Source: Scleroderma bovista
Lineage: Eukaryota > Basidiomycota > Agaricomycetes > Boletales > Sclerodermataceae
Direction: 5' to 3'
DNA length: 64,000 nucleotides
Assembly: GCA_037178675.1 (NCBI GenBank)
Contig: JAYMGJ010000514.1
Span: 24,394-88,393 of the forward strand
Part shown: in pieces, positions 1-11,666 of the stretch
Numbering within the stretch: the first letter of the stretch is position 1
Layout of the letters: every line of letters starts with the position of its first letter
The notes under the pieces: generated by a model
Seen by the model: the letters and a program-made list of their open reading frames with translations, nothing else
The model's database searches: none
Told to the model about the DNA's origin: nothing
Position numbers and translations under genes: made by a program

Positions 1-240
1 AACACTAAACAATAATGGCTAATCAGAAGTCCGCACTTTTGGTAATCAACACTACACAACATTGGGTAATCAACACTACAGATTTTGGGTAGTGCACTAC
101 AACAATACTACACAATAATGGCTAATCAACAGTCCGCATTTTTGGTAATGAACACTATCACATCAACACTACACAACATTAGGTAATCAGTACTACACAT
201 TTTTGTTACACACCTAAATTAGCAAACCGATTATCTAACA
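1..240. repeat. AT-rich tandem repeat, first block
   Basis: Short related phrases built on aacactacacaacatt, gggtaatcaacactaca and gtccgcatttttggta recur head to tail. The same phrases return at 1621-2060, so this is probably the left part of one array interrupted by about 1.4 kb. From 241 to 600 I see no gene or repeat. Confidence 0.75.
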
Positions 241-600
241 TTTGACAGAAATTATTTTGGTGTCGTATGTTTGGTGTTAAATGGACTTTGGTAGAATAAA
301 CAAAGTGGGTTAGGGCAATTGTTCACAGGACACAAATTTTGGGCATGTACGGCTGATGTGAGATTTCTAACGTTCATCTGAGGTTGGGACTTGGTTCCAC
401 ATATATTCGTGTGACATGACCACACACATGAGAAGTAACAATATTGCTTTGCTGGGGCTATGCCTCTATTCTGTACTCAACAACCTGAAAGTGCTAGTTG
501 CTCATTTGTTGGGTGACAACCATCTAACATTTAGTAGTGTCCAAGCCATTAAGACAATTATGTAAAGTAGATTTGCATCAAACTGTACAAGTCATACTAA

Positions 601-1190
601 ATGCCAAACTACGTATTATATAAGTCTTATGCCTGGTTGGGATTGGTGGTGTCATCAGTGTGGTGGTTGTGTTGGTGGCAGTGTTCATTGTCAGTGGTGG
701 ATGTTACGTTGGTGGTTGGTGGAGGCGGTTTTAGGGCTGGGGTGTTGGTGGTCAGCATTGCACTGGTGCTTGAAGGCATCATTGTCGTATAGGCTTGTAG
801 CCGCAGTTGTTGTGACGTTGGTGGTGGTGTGTTGGTAGCGGTGACGTGGCGCCACAGAGGACAAACATCGTGATGACTAATCATAACACATCCAAAATTT
901 CTCAAGTCCCGTCATCCTCTCTCATCCTCCACCGCCAACGCAACGCCAACCACTGGCCACTACCAACAATGACACCACCATCAACACAACACTGATCACC
1001 ACTACCCTACCACTGAGAATGACCGATGATGACGACTACACCACCACCAATGCAACACTGACCACCACCACCACTCTACCACGGACGACAATGATGCTAC
1101 CACCACCACTATTGACGACGACAACGGATGATGACCATACTGCCACCACTGATGACAATGATGATGACAACAACACCCAGGCATCCTACT
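601..1190. repeat. Low-complexity GGT-rich then ACC-rich block
   Basis: About 640-840 is dominated by GGT/GTT/GTG triplets on the plus strand and about 930-1180 by the complementary ACC/CCA/CAC triplets. Open frames on both strands here are a by-product of the composition and encode only biased Val/Trp/Gly or Thr/His/Pro strings, so I do not call them genes. The opposed halves could form an imperfect fold-back. From 1191 to 1620 nothing is recognisable. Confidence 0.7.
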
Positions 1191-1620
1191 ATTTAGTTTA
1201 TTTAGTATTATCAATGCTACTATGATCATACAATGTACATTACCCCAGACCACCAATTGAATATAAATGCTGGACAAGTAATATTATTTTGATGGGCTGA
1301 GACAAACATTTGTCTAACCTCAAATAATGGGGATAGTGAGAATCCAATGCCCTTGGCTCTAATGTTCGTCTGACCTCAGAGCAATGAGCACTCCACCCTT
1401 GATTTGTAACAAAGCTGTGACATTCTAAAAAATGCTGCAGGAGTGTATGTAAAAGTTGGTGGCCAAGCTTTGTGACAACTGATGCCTATACATTTCGAAC
1501 CGCTCGTGTACTCTATGTATTTCACAATAGCCTAAATACCTTCGACGGAAATCACTGGGTTAGCCTTATCAGGACGTTCCCATGACCTAATCGCCATCTG
1601 GCGTTGGGTGAACCTTACAC

Positions 1621-2060
1621 ATGATTAGGTGTGTAGTACACTACAACAACACCACACAATATTGGTTGATCAATAGTCCGCATTTTTGGTAATCAGCACT
1701 ACCACACCAAGAGTACCCAACATTAGGTAATCAATACTACACATTTTTGGTAGTACACTACAACAACAACACTACACAACATTGGCCAATCAATAGTCCG
1801 CATTTTTGGTAATCAGCACTACCACACCAAGAGTACCCAACATTAGGTAATCAATACTACACATTTTTGGTAGTACACTACAACAACAACACTACACAAC
1901 ATTGGCTAATCAATAGTTCGCATTTTTGGTAATCAGCACTACCACACCAATAGAACACAACATTAGATAATCCAAGCTGCACATCTTTGGTAGTCAACAC
2001 TATCACATCAACAGTACACAATATTGCCTAATCAATGGTCCACATTTCTGGTAGTCAGCA
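1621..2060. repeat. 120-bp tandem repeat, more than three copies
   Basis: The stretch starting catttttggtaatcagcac recurs at 1681, 1801 and 1921, an exact 120-bp period. The first two copies are near identical and the third has drifted. It is the same family as bases 1-240. No coding potential. Confidence 0.9.
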
Positions 2061-2084
2061 CAGTAATTTAATTCTGCAATGTGT

Positions 2085-2770
2085 ATCAATTTTGGGTCTG
2101 ACCCTGTTTTGCAATGGTTGACAACTTTTTTGCTCAACAGGCCTGACCCAGTTTTGCAGTACTTGACAACTTTTTTTCTCAACAGGCCTGACCCAGTTCT
2201 GCAATGTCAGCCTGACCCAGTTTTGCAATGCTTGACAACTTTTTCCTCAACAGGCCTGACCCAGTTCTGCAATGTCAGCCTGGCCCAGTTTTGCAATGCT
2301 TGACAACTTTTTCCTCAACAGGCCTGACCCAGTTTTGCAATGCTTGACAACTTTTTTTCTCAACAGGCCTGATCCAGTTCTGCAATGTATATACAATGTC
2401 AGCCTGACCCAGTTTTGCAATGCTTGACAATTTTTTCCTCAAAAGGCCTGACCCAATTCTGCCATGTCAGCCTGACCCAGTTTTGCAGTAATTGACAACT
2501 TTTTTCTCAACAGGCCTGACCCAGTTTTGCAATGTATCTACAACATCGGCCAGTCCCAGCTTTGCAACACTTGTCAATTTTTTTGTTCAACAGGCCTGAC
2601 CCAGTTTTACAATGCTCCCACCAGTCCCAGTTCTGCAATTTTTATCAAACATCAGCCCATCCCAGTTTTGCAGTGATTAATGTCCCTCAGGCCTGTACCA
2701 GATTTGCAATAATAGAAAACATCGGCCTAGCCCAGTCTTGCAAGCATCGGCCGGCGTCGGCTAGTCCCAC
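2085..2770. repeat. Minisatellite with alternating ~45 and ~24 bp spacing
   Basis: The core cctgacccagttttgcaatg is repeated more than ten times with spacings of roughly 24 or 45 bp, linked by cttgacaactttttcctcaa. Copies degrade toward 2770, where the array abuts the truncated KDZ transposase. The open frame inside it only reads the repeat. Confidence 0.85.
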
Positions 2771-2772
2771 CT

Positions 2773-4401
2773 TTACAGGCAAATGTACATGTCCGATGAC
2801 CCACTTTTGTGAGGGCTTTTGACTGAACTATGTGCAAATGGGATAAATGAAAAAAGATGTTCAATGAGTGCAATGCTATATTTCTGTTGTTCGCCTGGAG
2901 TGTCAATGTTGGTGAAGAAAAGTGGGATGTCATGGTGACAAATGAGTGCCATAATGCCAGTGTCGTCAAAGCAATCTATTGCCACCTTCTGCTTCTTGCC
3001 ATCAGCCGCTTCATACGAGGTTTCGCATTGGTCAATTGCTTCATCGGGCACGGCCATGTTGCATTGTCGTGGAGGTCGCTTGCGTGCAGTATTGATCTGT
3101 CACCCGACATCGTCGACCTGTGGCTTGGGAATAAAATAAACAGGATCATAAAAAGGCAGGCAGTCACCCGCAGAACGTCAGTGCCGATGGTGAAAGTTGC
3201 CGTCCATGGCAACATGAATGTCTCCACCGTTATCCAACGGTCGCCTGAAGTCTTGACCACCAAAGCATGCAGGACATTGTTGTGCTAAAATTGGTGCACA
3301 GAAACCTCGGGAAAGATGTAGGCCGTGCTTGGTCGGTGAAGGTGAAGACGATAGCAGAGATAAGGGGTCTGGACGTGCCTTAGCGGCTTGGGTGACATTC
3401 CGACATTCCTACATTGTCTACGTTCTTTTCGATCTCAACCTGTAAGATATCATACCACTGGACGGCATGACCAAGGCTCCGACAAAACGGTTCAAGGATG
3501 GTTCCACCCTGTCAGGTCACGGTTAAATACAACTACAATGATAATGGGTTACATACCTCTTTGTTTGTTACACAGAATCCTTGTCGAATATAGTGCGTGT
3601 GGAGCGCGGAGGCAAGAGCATTGATTGCATTGCAAGAACACTCAAAGAGCACACGGTAAAAGGCCAGAAGATCAACAGACACTGCCATGCGAGGTTGGAG
3701 TGGCGCAGTAGGGAATAGGCCGTTGCGGACAAGTAACTGCGGGAGGGTGGCACATCGGCAGTGCCAGACAGTGACAGATGAAAACACTACAGAGTTTTTA
3801 GTATCATGACACAGCTTACAAGGCATGATAGGAACTGACAATCAAAATACAGGCAAGTGATGAGAGCAGATTGCTTCTCGCAATCCCGCAAACAGGCAGA
3901 AAGCGAGGGGATGGGTTGGGCAAGCAGCTTTCCAAGTGTCTCACCAAGATACTCTAAGTAAGGATGAATGATGGTGGGAATGACGGACTTCCAGTGGCTG
4001 AAGAAATGGTCAAGGCAAGCCTTTTGCACAAGGGGAGGATGGTCGGCACGTTTGTGGACGCTGGTCTCTTCCACATCAGCAATGTCTATCATTTCAGTCT
4101 CTGTAATGGAGCTTTCAAGAGCAGCATCTGGACCTGTTTCACATGCCAATGGTTGACGAGCCCCCTTGTGATTAAGGAGGTCGTCGAGGTGGGCGAGAAG
4201 GCGCTGGCACTTGCTGTTTTGACCTGGAAAAGAAACAAACGTTTGAGTCTTGCATGGATTTTTGACCTTTCGAGGAGAGGTAAAATGGCAACCAATCCCA
4301 TTTGTTGTACAAGGGAGGGCAGCCCACGTGCCAGGCTTTGGCTTTGGGGTCATAGCAGAGAAAAGGTAAATGAGAGAGACAAAGATAAGAGAACACACCA
4401 C
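2773..4401 (-). pseudogene. KDZ-family transposase with CxC1 cysteine cluster, truncated and broken
   Basis: Reading down from 4401, a 5' exon runs into a cysteine-cluster module containing VTVWHCRCATLPQLLV, NGLFPTAP, PRMAVSVDLLAFY and ALASALHTHYIRQGF (about 3795-3560), the KDZ-associated CxC1 type. A short intron with GT at about 3860 seems to join the two. Further on come [54 protein letters not shown] (about 3500-3110) and VAIDCFDDTGIMALI, IDTPGEQQKYSIALIEHLF (2990-2850), the start of the KDZ catalytic region. Two in-frame TGA codons (3178-3180 and 3100-3102) break the frame, and the protein ends at the minisatellite, losing most of the catalytic domain. KDZ elements are DNA transposons common in basidiomycetes. 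This copy is dead; no terminal repeats were located. Confidence 0.88.
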
Positions 4402-4759
4402 ACCTTATGGACAGGGAACATTATGGCTGTAAAGGGCCGCCAATGACACTGAGGATGCTCTGCAGAGGGAGAGCAAGACTGGAGGGAGCGCAGCCAGAGG
4501 GCATGTAGATCGTTGATGGATGGTGGAGAGCATGGGTAGAGGGTAGGTAGAGGCATGCTGAAGAAGTGCCAACGGGTGAGGCTATCTTTAGAAATAATGT
4601 GGGAGTTGCCAGTGCAGATGGTTGGTCTGTGAGACGGGTTCTTCATGGCAAAAGAACCCTATCTAAATGACCTCTATTGCTACCGAGAACTAGTGCCTGA
4701 GGTGCTCCTGGGGGGAGCATTTGGACGTGGCCTGATCACCCAGCTGGAAAGCATATTAG

Positions 4760-5590
4760 TTAATGGCAGAAAAAGAAAAGATATAGATACAGTTTAGGGA
4801 CAACTTCGAGTTCAACAATGGTTCCATCAATGATTTTGTTGTCATATTCAGTAGGAGGGATGATTTTGCCATGCAAGTCTTGAATATCGGGAACGTGAAT
4901 AGTCACGCCAGACAGATTGTTCACATCAGCAAGTGCTTTGTAGCGCTTCTGTGGATTGGGCAAATCTTTGAGAAAAATGATACCTACAGTGAACGAACAA
5001 GTGAGTGCCAAATTTCATCAATATCTTGTCGATCACGTCTTACCACTGATTTTCTTCGGCGATTGCAAAGTTGTGCTACCGTATGGATTTCAAAGTTGCA
5101 GCCCTTACTTTGCCTGCGAAGAATAAGTAAAGACAATAGACAAACATGATATTACTTACTAGGGCTGAGTGGAACGGATGGGAGAGATTCTTGAAAACCA
5201 AAAAAATATGCATGATGGGTTAAACATATACACACAAAATATTGCATACCTTCCAAGGCTGAGCGCGTTAACATTGTGTTTCTCACAGTATGATCTGGAA
5301 TGTTGTGGAACAGGGAGACTGTGTCGAGTGTGAGATATTACATGATTCACCAAGCCCTGAGCAGTTTTGATCAGTAAATACTGAGATTCAGTCAAAAGAT
5401 CATGTTCAGCAATTTTAAGCAGGACTTTGCAATGATGATATTGAGCACTCTGCAAAGACTGCAAAGACATAGTAACAGAAAGTGCATTGCATGTAATGCT
5501 AATAATCATTCCATCATAGAAGACACAGACATTTTTTAAAACAGGGCAACAATGACACAGTAGCCGATGATTGTTTAAGGCAGAAGCCAA
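4760..5590 (-). pseudogene. Unassigned protein-coding remnants, minus strand
   Basis: Two open stretches look coding rather than random. At 5011-4760 the frame reads LPNPQKRYKALADVNNLSG and IPPTEYDNKIIDGTIVELEV, conserved-looking text preceded by an acceptor (ctgtag) near 5000. At 5590-5159 a 143-residue frame contains KVLLKIAEHDLLTESQYLL. They may be exons of one gene lying upstream of, or fused to, the KDZ element, but I could not join them with convincing splice sites. I do not recognise the family. From 4402 to 4759 nothing further is clear. Confidence 0.35.
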
Positions 5591-5692
5591 CTGTTGAAGT
5601 CACACGTGCACCCGGTGTAAACCGTCGACGAAGTGCGCACAAGACTGCGACCCATATTAGTGTAGACTTAGTAATAGTCCTCTTTAGAGTAG

Positions 5693-5832
5693 ATGTTACA
5701 TGTCACACGTCACGCGTCACAGTCACACGTCACACTATTTGTTGTATATAAACAGTGTTCATCGCTTATATAATACAACAGCTCTTGACCAGCTACCGCT
5801 ACCATCTCTGGTTGTGCACTCCACCCAACAGG
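5693..5832. promoter_or_regulatory. Promoter-like or solo-LTR-like segment
   Basis: A run of tgtcacacgtcacgcgtcac motifs is followed by two TATA-like words (tatataaa at about 5755 and tatataat at about 5770) and then ctcttgaccagctaccgcta. The layout, beginning tgttaca and ending acccaaca, resembles a short LTR with CRE-like repeats, TATA box and start region. No second LTR, primer-binding site or target duplication was found, so an ordinary promoter is equally possible. Confidence 0.25.
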
Positions 5833-6831
5833 TGAGTTGGAGTAGCAGTTCCTCTACGTACATAGGTATTGCTTCAACACCAACCAGTTGCAAAAGTTTC
5901 ATGAATTCTCAACAACTGAAGGGTGTAAATGTGGGAAGTATAAAGGATCATAATAATGAGGATAATCATCAATAATGTGAGGTGTTTCGACAGGAGGACA
6001 CATGGCTTCCTCCAAAACACACGCGGCATGGCAGGGTGCCTTCTTAATAAAAGGCCTAAAGAAAGTCAATATGGTGTACAAACACCATGACAAAAACATA
6101 CATTTCTAGCAGAAGCATATGGCAGCAATGAAGAAGACTAATACTGGATGGACAGACCAACACTGTCAAAACATAAATGAAGGAAAAATAATTATAGTAG
6201 ATGGCATACAGGAATGAGGCCGCAGTACGTAGAACCTGAAATGGGATACATTAGTATCGCTTGGAATGAGATTTATACCATGCTACAACATGCCAATATG
6301 GGACAGCGGTGTGTGGATCGAAAGGTGTGGGTCAACCAGTTACAACAAGCCACCATTCATTAATAATCAATCAACTGTACAGTCTGACCTAAGAAACTAG
6401 AAATAGAAAGGCTTTCACACACTACAGGTCCATTTGCAGGGCGCAGGACGTTTCTGGCAGATAAAACCCTCCCCCACTATCGTGGGAGTCGGGGATCTCC
6501 GCTGCGGCACACTCAGCATCAGCATGATGTCCAGTTTGTCACACTCAAGGCTGTATCTCTACCATTTCTGCACCAATTTTAACAGTTGAACTTCAGAGAA
6601 CTTCAGCTTACTTGCATGTATTATTGTGATGTCAGTGTGAAGTGAGAATTTGTGTGTTTTAAAGATGTGTCCGACTTGGTGGACTGTCCGAAGTCTTGGT
6701 AACTGAGTGTACATAGTAAAAGAAGATAGTAGTAGAGGGACAAGACCAATAAATTAGTCAGAGAACAACCGACGAAAAAGTGGCACTCCATGTACAACTC
6801 CATTCCATCTGCATTGTTAACCCTCGCTTGA
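5833..6831. other. Gene-poor stretch downstream of HET1
   Basis: No convincing gene. A small hairpin (cccccactatcgtgggag, near 6473) is present. The last ~200 bases (about 6630-6831), on the minus strand, resemble the 3' flank of HET3 (23913 onward), showing that homology of the HET copies continues past the coding end. Confidence 0.4.
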
Positions 6832-9189
6832 TCACCTATCTGTCTCGTCACCAGACCGTTCCTGACACAGGCCATCAGCACCTAGTACATTTGAGCTCCA
6901 AATAAAAGGCTTTGCGAAAGTGCAAAAAGATGTAGTGCTTGAGCCGGGCCAGCGAGGATCAGGGGGACATTGTACGACTCTTGTGATGAGATATCTATTG
7001 GTCAATCGGGTAGAGAGAGAAGTCAACAATGTTTTGATGTCGTCGTTATTTGGAAGTGACAGGCAAAGTGGTTTGTATAATTCGACAAAAGCGTGCACAT
7101 TCAAGCGGGCCAAAACGTGGTCTCTATCTCCCTGGTACCCACCCTTTTGAGATACCTTGTGCTGCCTTGGGACAATGGGCTCCTTTAAAGGAAGCGACTC
7201 GAGGTCTGTAAAGATGTTTCCTTCGCAGTGAAAGTCCTCGCAGTCCGTAAAGCAACCGTAATCCCCCAGCTGTTCTCATAAGACTCGAGCAGAGTATGAA
7301 AAATATGTGTACTTACTTTTACACCCTCAGTTGCTTTTGAAAATTTCATGGAGGCCCCGTCAACGTGTAGCTCATAGCTATCCTGTGCCTTCCTATCGTG
7401 TATCATGAGAGCCCGCCAGTCACAGTTGGGATCGTCTGTTTTCTAACAACGGTAGTGTCAATGCTGATAGGAAGTGGTGTGTAAGCACAAGGAGGATTCC
7501 ACCCACATCAACATCAAACCCCGCCCATTCACCTGATACATTACCAAAGCTGGGATCCCGAAATACTTCAAACTTAACTCCACTCTTTCTTGAGCTCTTC
7601 CACACGACGCAAGAAGTACGCAGAGTCAATTGATGGAGACGTGTTTGCATAATGCACACCCGACCATAACGTCCAGCTCCCGAACGCGCCTTATCCATGG
7701 AATGCGCATGCTCTGGCGCTCTAGCTAGTATTTTGTCGTACGCACCCCAGGAATACACCGATGCAACGACATGTATCCAGTCCTGGCCAAAACATTGTCC
7801 GAAGCCCACTGCAAAGCAATGATCAACTTTAGAATAGACTTTGACGCAAAGAGGATCGGTGCTGGTCAGGGTGAACGTATTTCCTGTGAATTTCTCTGGG
7901 TATGCGCCGCGATAAGTGAAGCCGTTCTCCGTGATTGCGCTGTCATCGATTTCGAATGCAGCGTTGCGATGCGATGTGTCTTGATATCTGAGATAGACTT
8001 GACGGAACTGTAAAGTTCCCTCTAGACGAAACTCTAGCCTCCGTGTATATCTATAGTAATTGGATTCCCACAAGCCTAAAATGATGGCCACTGGTGGGCC
8101 CAATGGGCCAGAGCGACATGGCAGCCAGGCTTGGAAGACCGAGTCAGCGCCACGTATTGGACGGAGGAAGAGCCAGATTTGGATGCCGCGATTCGTGACG
8201 GGGAATGTGCTAAGTCGATCTTTCTTGGTCGAAGGGAGCTCTCCTTCTCGCACATTCTTTGAGAGAGATTCGACGAATTCGTCCGGGTCCATCAGTTCCA
8301 TTTCAGAGCAGTAGCGGAAGACGCTTGGATCATCTGCAAGGATATTGCCAGTCCGCACTTCTCCTTCGTAGCAACTCCATGCAAAGATGCTCTGATCGTT
8401 CGATGTGCGGATGATCTCTAGCTGAAGACGGTGAAAAGCTTTCTTCCCCTCTCCATACAACATTGGCATATTCACGTCTAGCAGACCCATCAGAGAATAA
8501 GCTCTGTCCTCGACTCGAGTCGTCGTCCGATTGGCCGCCCACGACATGATTTGAGCAACGCACGGGCGGTCTCCGTAAAGTCCATCCGTCAGTATATACT
8601 CCGGAACTCCCGTGATACTTTCCAAGGTGCGTGCAAGCGTTCTCTTGTCACCGATGTCCTGCCATTTTTTGTTGAAGAACTGGACATTGTTTGGCGCTAT
8701 CATCTCTTGTAGTGTCCACCCCCGTGAGAACCACTCTGGCCAGCCGTTGGCATACTTATCGTTACGCGCAACAGGAAAGGATGAGTCGAGGACGTCGTGG
8801 AGGTACGCATAGCATATTTGCGCGTTTTCATACCACCGGTACATGGAATTGATAGCTTCAGAGAGCTCTGCGCTGCTTCGCTTGTCGATACAGCAAGTGT
8901 CCACCCACAACCACTCGTACCCGTCCTTCTTAGCCTGCTTGCAGCTATCGAGAATCTTTCGATAGCCACCGCGCTGGCGTATTTCGTCTATTTTCTCCTC
9001 ATCCATCTTCGCGAGTTCCACTATCTCGTCATATTCCACTTCTTGCCCGATCCATCGATGGGACAGAATCGCGTACTTCGCGATGTCATCATCGCAAAAC
9101 TCGAGGACCTTGGTTCTATGGTCCACTGGCTCTCTCTTTTCCATCAATCCATCCCTTTCAAGTAAGGCTTTCACGTTGATCAGGCGCAT
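6832..9189 (-). CDS. HET-domain protein, copy 1 (HET1)
   Basis: Exons 9189-7507, 7442-7317 and 7269-6832; introns of 64 and 47 nt; predicted 748 residues. The N-terminal HET domain shows AILSHRW (40-46), VDTCCIDK (96-103), WFSRGWTLQE (153-162), EDRAYSLMGLL (227-236) and YGEG (245-248), all hallmarks of fungal vegetative-incompatibility proteins. Residues 270-561 and exons 2-3 form a C-terminal half conserved in HET3 and HET4 that I do not recognise. The start is MRLINVKALL, shared by all intact copies; upstream only a GTG is available. Relative to HET3 an extra base near the end gives a stop about 14 residues earlier. Such proteins are known to trigger cell death on recognition of non-self; the function of this one is inferred. 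The minus strand and position left of the kinase oppose HET3 and HET4. Confidence 0.9.
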
Positions 9190-9360
9190 GCTGTAGAGGT
9201 CCACGTGTGTCACTCTTAGATTGTGACCAACAGCTGTAGAATGGTATCCATACCTCCTCTACTGAATTGGTGACAACCAAAAAATCGGACACAAATGCTC
9301 GAACGGGACAGTAGACGTATTAGTTGTGGTGTTTCAGTCGGTTAGTTCTCTTTGGCTGGT

Positions 9361-9391
9361 CGACGTCTTATATGCGTTAAGAAGCAAGATA
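9361..9391 (-). promoter_or_regulatory. TATA-like promoter block of HET1
   Basis: Read on the minus strand this is gcttcttaacgcatataag followed by acgtcgacc, about 190 bp before the start codon. The same block lies upstream of HET3 (about 21275-21300) and HET4 (about 27341-27365), while HET2 keeps only a damaged version near 11590. Conservation in three copies plus the catataag word suggests the core promoter. Confidence 0.55.
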
Positions 9392-9639
9392 AATGATAAC
9401 CGAACGGCACTCACAGCGAATTTCGTCTGCTTAATACTCTTGATTCAGTGAGGTCAATTTTAATGGGGTGGTAGAGACACAAGAATAAGACGTGTCATTT
9501 CTAGTCGAATGCCAGCACACAGCACTTGAAGCAACTGAGCGTCCAATCACATACGGGCGTCAAGTTAAGTGCAATGATTCATTGATCACTATGCAATTAT
9601 ACACACCGGGGATTTCAAGATTTTCCGGCAGTTTATAGT

Positions 9640-9820
9640 GCATTGAAAATGACAAATGACAAATTTAAATTTTACTTTCACATTTCAATGCCCTTAAAAT
9701 TTGAATTATAGCAGTAGTTTGAGATTTTAATGGCAGTAAAATTTGAATCACAACAATAATTTTAAATTTTAATGCAGGTAAAATGTGAAAGTAAAATTTA
9801 AAACTATCATAATAATTCGA
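9640..9820. repeat. AT-rich palindromic element (MITE-like)
   Basis: A 22-bp arm at 9664-9685 (tttaaattttactttcac plus attt) has its exact reverse complement at 9781-9802. Between them lie further imperfect inverted and direct copies of ttaaaatttgaat. The element is far more AT-rich than its surroundings. It could be a non-autonomous transposon or a structural fold-back; no target duplication was established. Confidence 0.6.
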
Positions 9821-10740
9821 GAAAGAACGACTATTTCCCTCCGAGCCTTTTGTCTGCCCAAGGGTGACTACTTACTCCTGGTCCCAAGATGTATCAAACA
9901 ATTAGTGAACGGCTCCATCTAGCTTCAGCCCAGACTCCAGGACAGTACAATAGACCGATATTGGGAATCAGACAAACGGATCCACCGGGCATATCACAAA
10001 ACCGCATTTCACAACCACCGACCCAGCCTTCGTATCGATGTACCTGACCGTTCATTACTACCTACACTTCGCTGGCCGAGAGGTAGGCATTGCCGCATAG
10101 CCGAAAATTCACCAACAAAGATCGTTGTATGATATACGTTGCCCAATTCCATACGTTGATCTCGACAGCAACAGAATCATTCTTCGAATTGACATGTATC
10201 CTCGTTTGTCTCAGGTCGTGGCATGCTTTCTCCTGACACGAGCCCCACTTACGACCCTTGACCCACAGATCGACGTCAACAATACTGCCTGTGCAAATTC
10301 AAATCCTTCCTCTCTTTCTCTGAACTCAACGGGGAACGATAGGCATCTGAGACGTGTAGCGGTGGGTCAATGGCATATAGTCCTTTGATGGAAACATCTT
10401 TTTTGTCGGCGTACAGAAAGTATGTCGGTTTTCAGTAGAACTTGGTAAGTGGGCCTCCTCCTGCTGTTGAGATAAAGATGTAGGTGTGGAGAGATGTGCG
10501 CCATGTGTGCGGACGTTGTAGCCTGATGGACAGTTGTTAGTTGGGAACCATTCCTGGATATCCATGAGTTACATGGTATTGATCGAGTTATGGCCGTCGC
10601 ACTGCAGATCCTGTAGTAGATCCTGTACATCTCACTCCCGGCACTGGCTTTGGAACGTTCTGAAGGGTGTTTGTTAGCAATTATATTGTAAGGTAGGGGA
10701 TCTGACAGTGGCAAGGACAGTTTACACATCACTTACTTAC
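9821..10740. other. Intergenic, no confident gene
   Basis: Minus-strand frames at 10732-10367 are open but show no recognisable domain. On the minus strand, about 10740-10600 aligns with the spacer found upstream of HET3 (20930-21010), for example gttccaaagccagtgcc, so the duplicated spacer once extended here. The rest holds nothing I can name. Confidence 0.4.
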
Positions 10741-11590
10741 ATAACAGGGCTGGAAGGCACCGCGACAACGGGGTACATACCCACATGTGGTATGATGTCT
10801 TGATGCTGCGCCCGATGCATTGATGGCAGTGCGCTCCAATGTAACACGTTCGATGTGCGGATGATCTCCAGCTGGAGACGATGAAATACTTTCTTCCCCT
10901 CTCCATATAACATCAGCATATTCACGTCCAGAAGGTCCACCAGAGAATAAGCTCCGTCCTCCACTCGAGTCGTCGTCCGATTGGCCGCCCACGACATGAT
11001 TTGAGCAACGCACGGGCGGTCTCCGTAAAGTCCATCCGTCAGGATATGCTTGGGAACTCCGGTGATTTCTTTCAAGGTGTGTGCAAGTGTCCTCTTGTCA
11101 CCGATGGCCCGTCATTCTTTGTTGAAGAACTGGACATTGATTGGCGCTATCATCTCTTGTAGCGTCCACTCCGGCCAACCACTGGCATACCTCTCATCAT
11201 CAGGCACAACAGTAAAGGATGGGTCAAGGACGTCGTGGAGGTATGCATAGCATACGTGTGTGTTTTCATACCACCGGTACATGGAATTGATGGCCTCAGA
11301 CAGCTCTGCGCTGCTTCGCTTGTCGATACAGCAAGTGTCCACCCGCAGCCACTCGTACCCGTCCTTTTCAGCCTGCTTGCAGCTATCGAGAATCTTTCGA
11401 TAGCCATCGCACTGGCATATTTCGTCCCTCTTCTCTTCGTCCATCTTGGCGAGCTCGACTATGTCGTCATATTCCACTTCTTGTCCTATCCACCGGTGGG
11501 ACAGGATCGTGTACTTTGTGAAGTCATCATCGCAGAACTCGAGGACCTTGGCTCGGCGGTCCACTTGCTTTCTCTTTGGTTGGTCGATGT
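10741..11590 (-). pseudogene. Broken, chimeric HET-domain copy (HET2)
   Basis: The HET-domain text is clear: TILSHRWIGQEVEYDDIVEL, VDTCCIDKRSSAELSEAIN, ITGVPKHILTDGLYGDRP and MLYGEGKKVFHRLQLEIIRT. Four lesions mark it as dead. The first ~20 codons are gone, so promoter sequence (gtcgaccaacc) runs straight into AAAGAGAAAGCAAGTGG of the coding region. Fifteen bases are deleted, turning PEWFSRGWTLQE into PEWTLQE. A TGG codon of the paralogs is TGA at 11112-11114. After IIRTSN, near 10845, the gene changes to spacer-like sequence reading QHQDIIPHVGMYPVVAVPSS, similar to the small frame upstream of HET3. It is the most degraded of the four copies. Confidence 0.85.
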
Positions 11591-11666
11591 CAAATACTAG
11601 TATGCATTGAGAAGCAAAGTAGATGATGACTGAACGGCACTCACAGCGAAGTTCGTTTGCTTGCAC

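Noticed and set aside
601..1277. Several open frames of 63-92 codons on both strands
   Set aside because: They exist only because the DNA is built of GGT/ACC triplets; composition is extreme and no frame is favoured.
2079..2303. Open frame with repeated DPVLQ-LTTF units
   Set aside because: It reads a minisatellite whose spacing is not a multiple of three throughout, so the frame is not maintained along the array.
5693..5832. Complete LTR retrotransposon
   Set aside because: No second LTR, reverse transcriptase text or primer-binding site was found; kept only as promoter-like.
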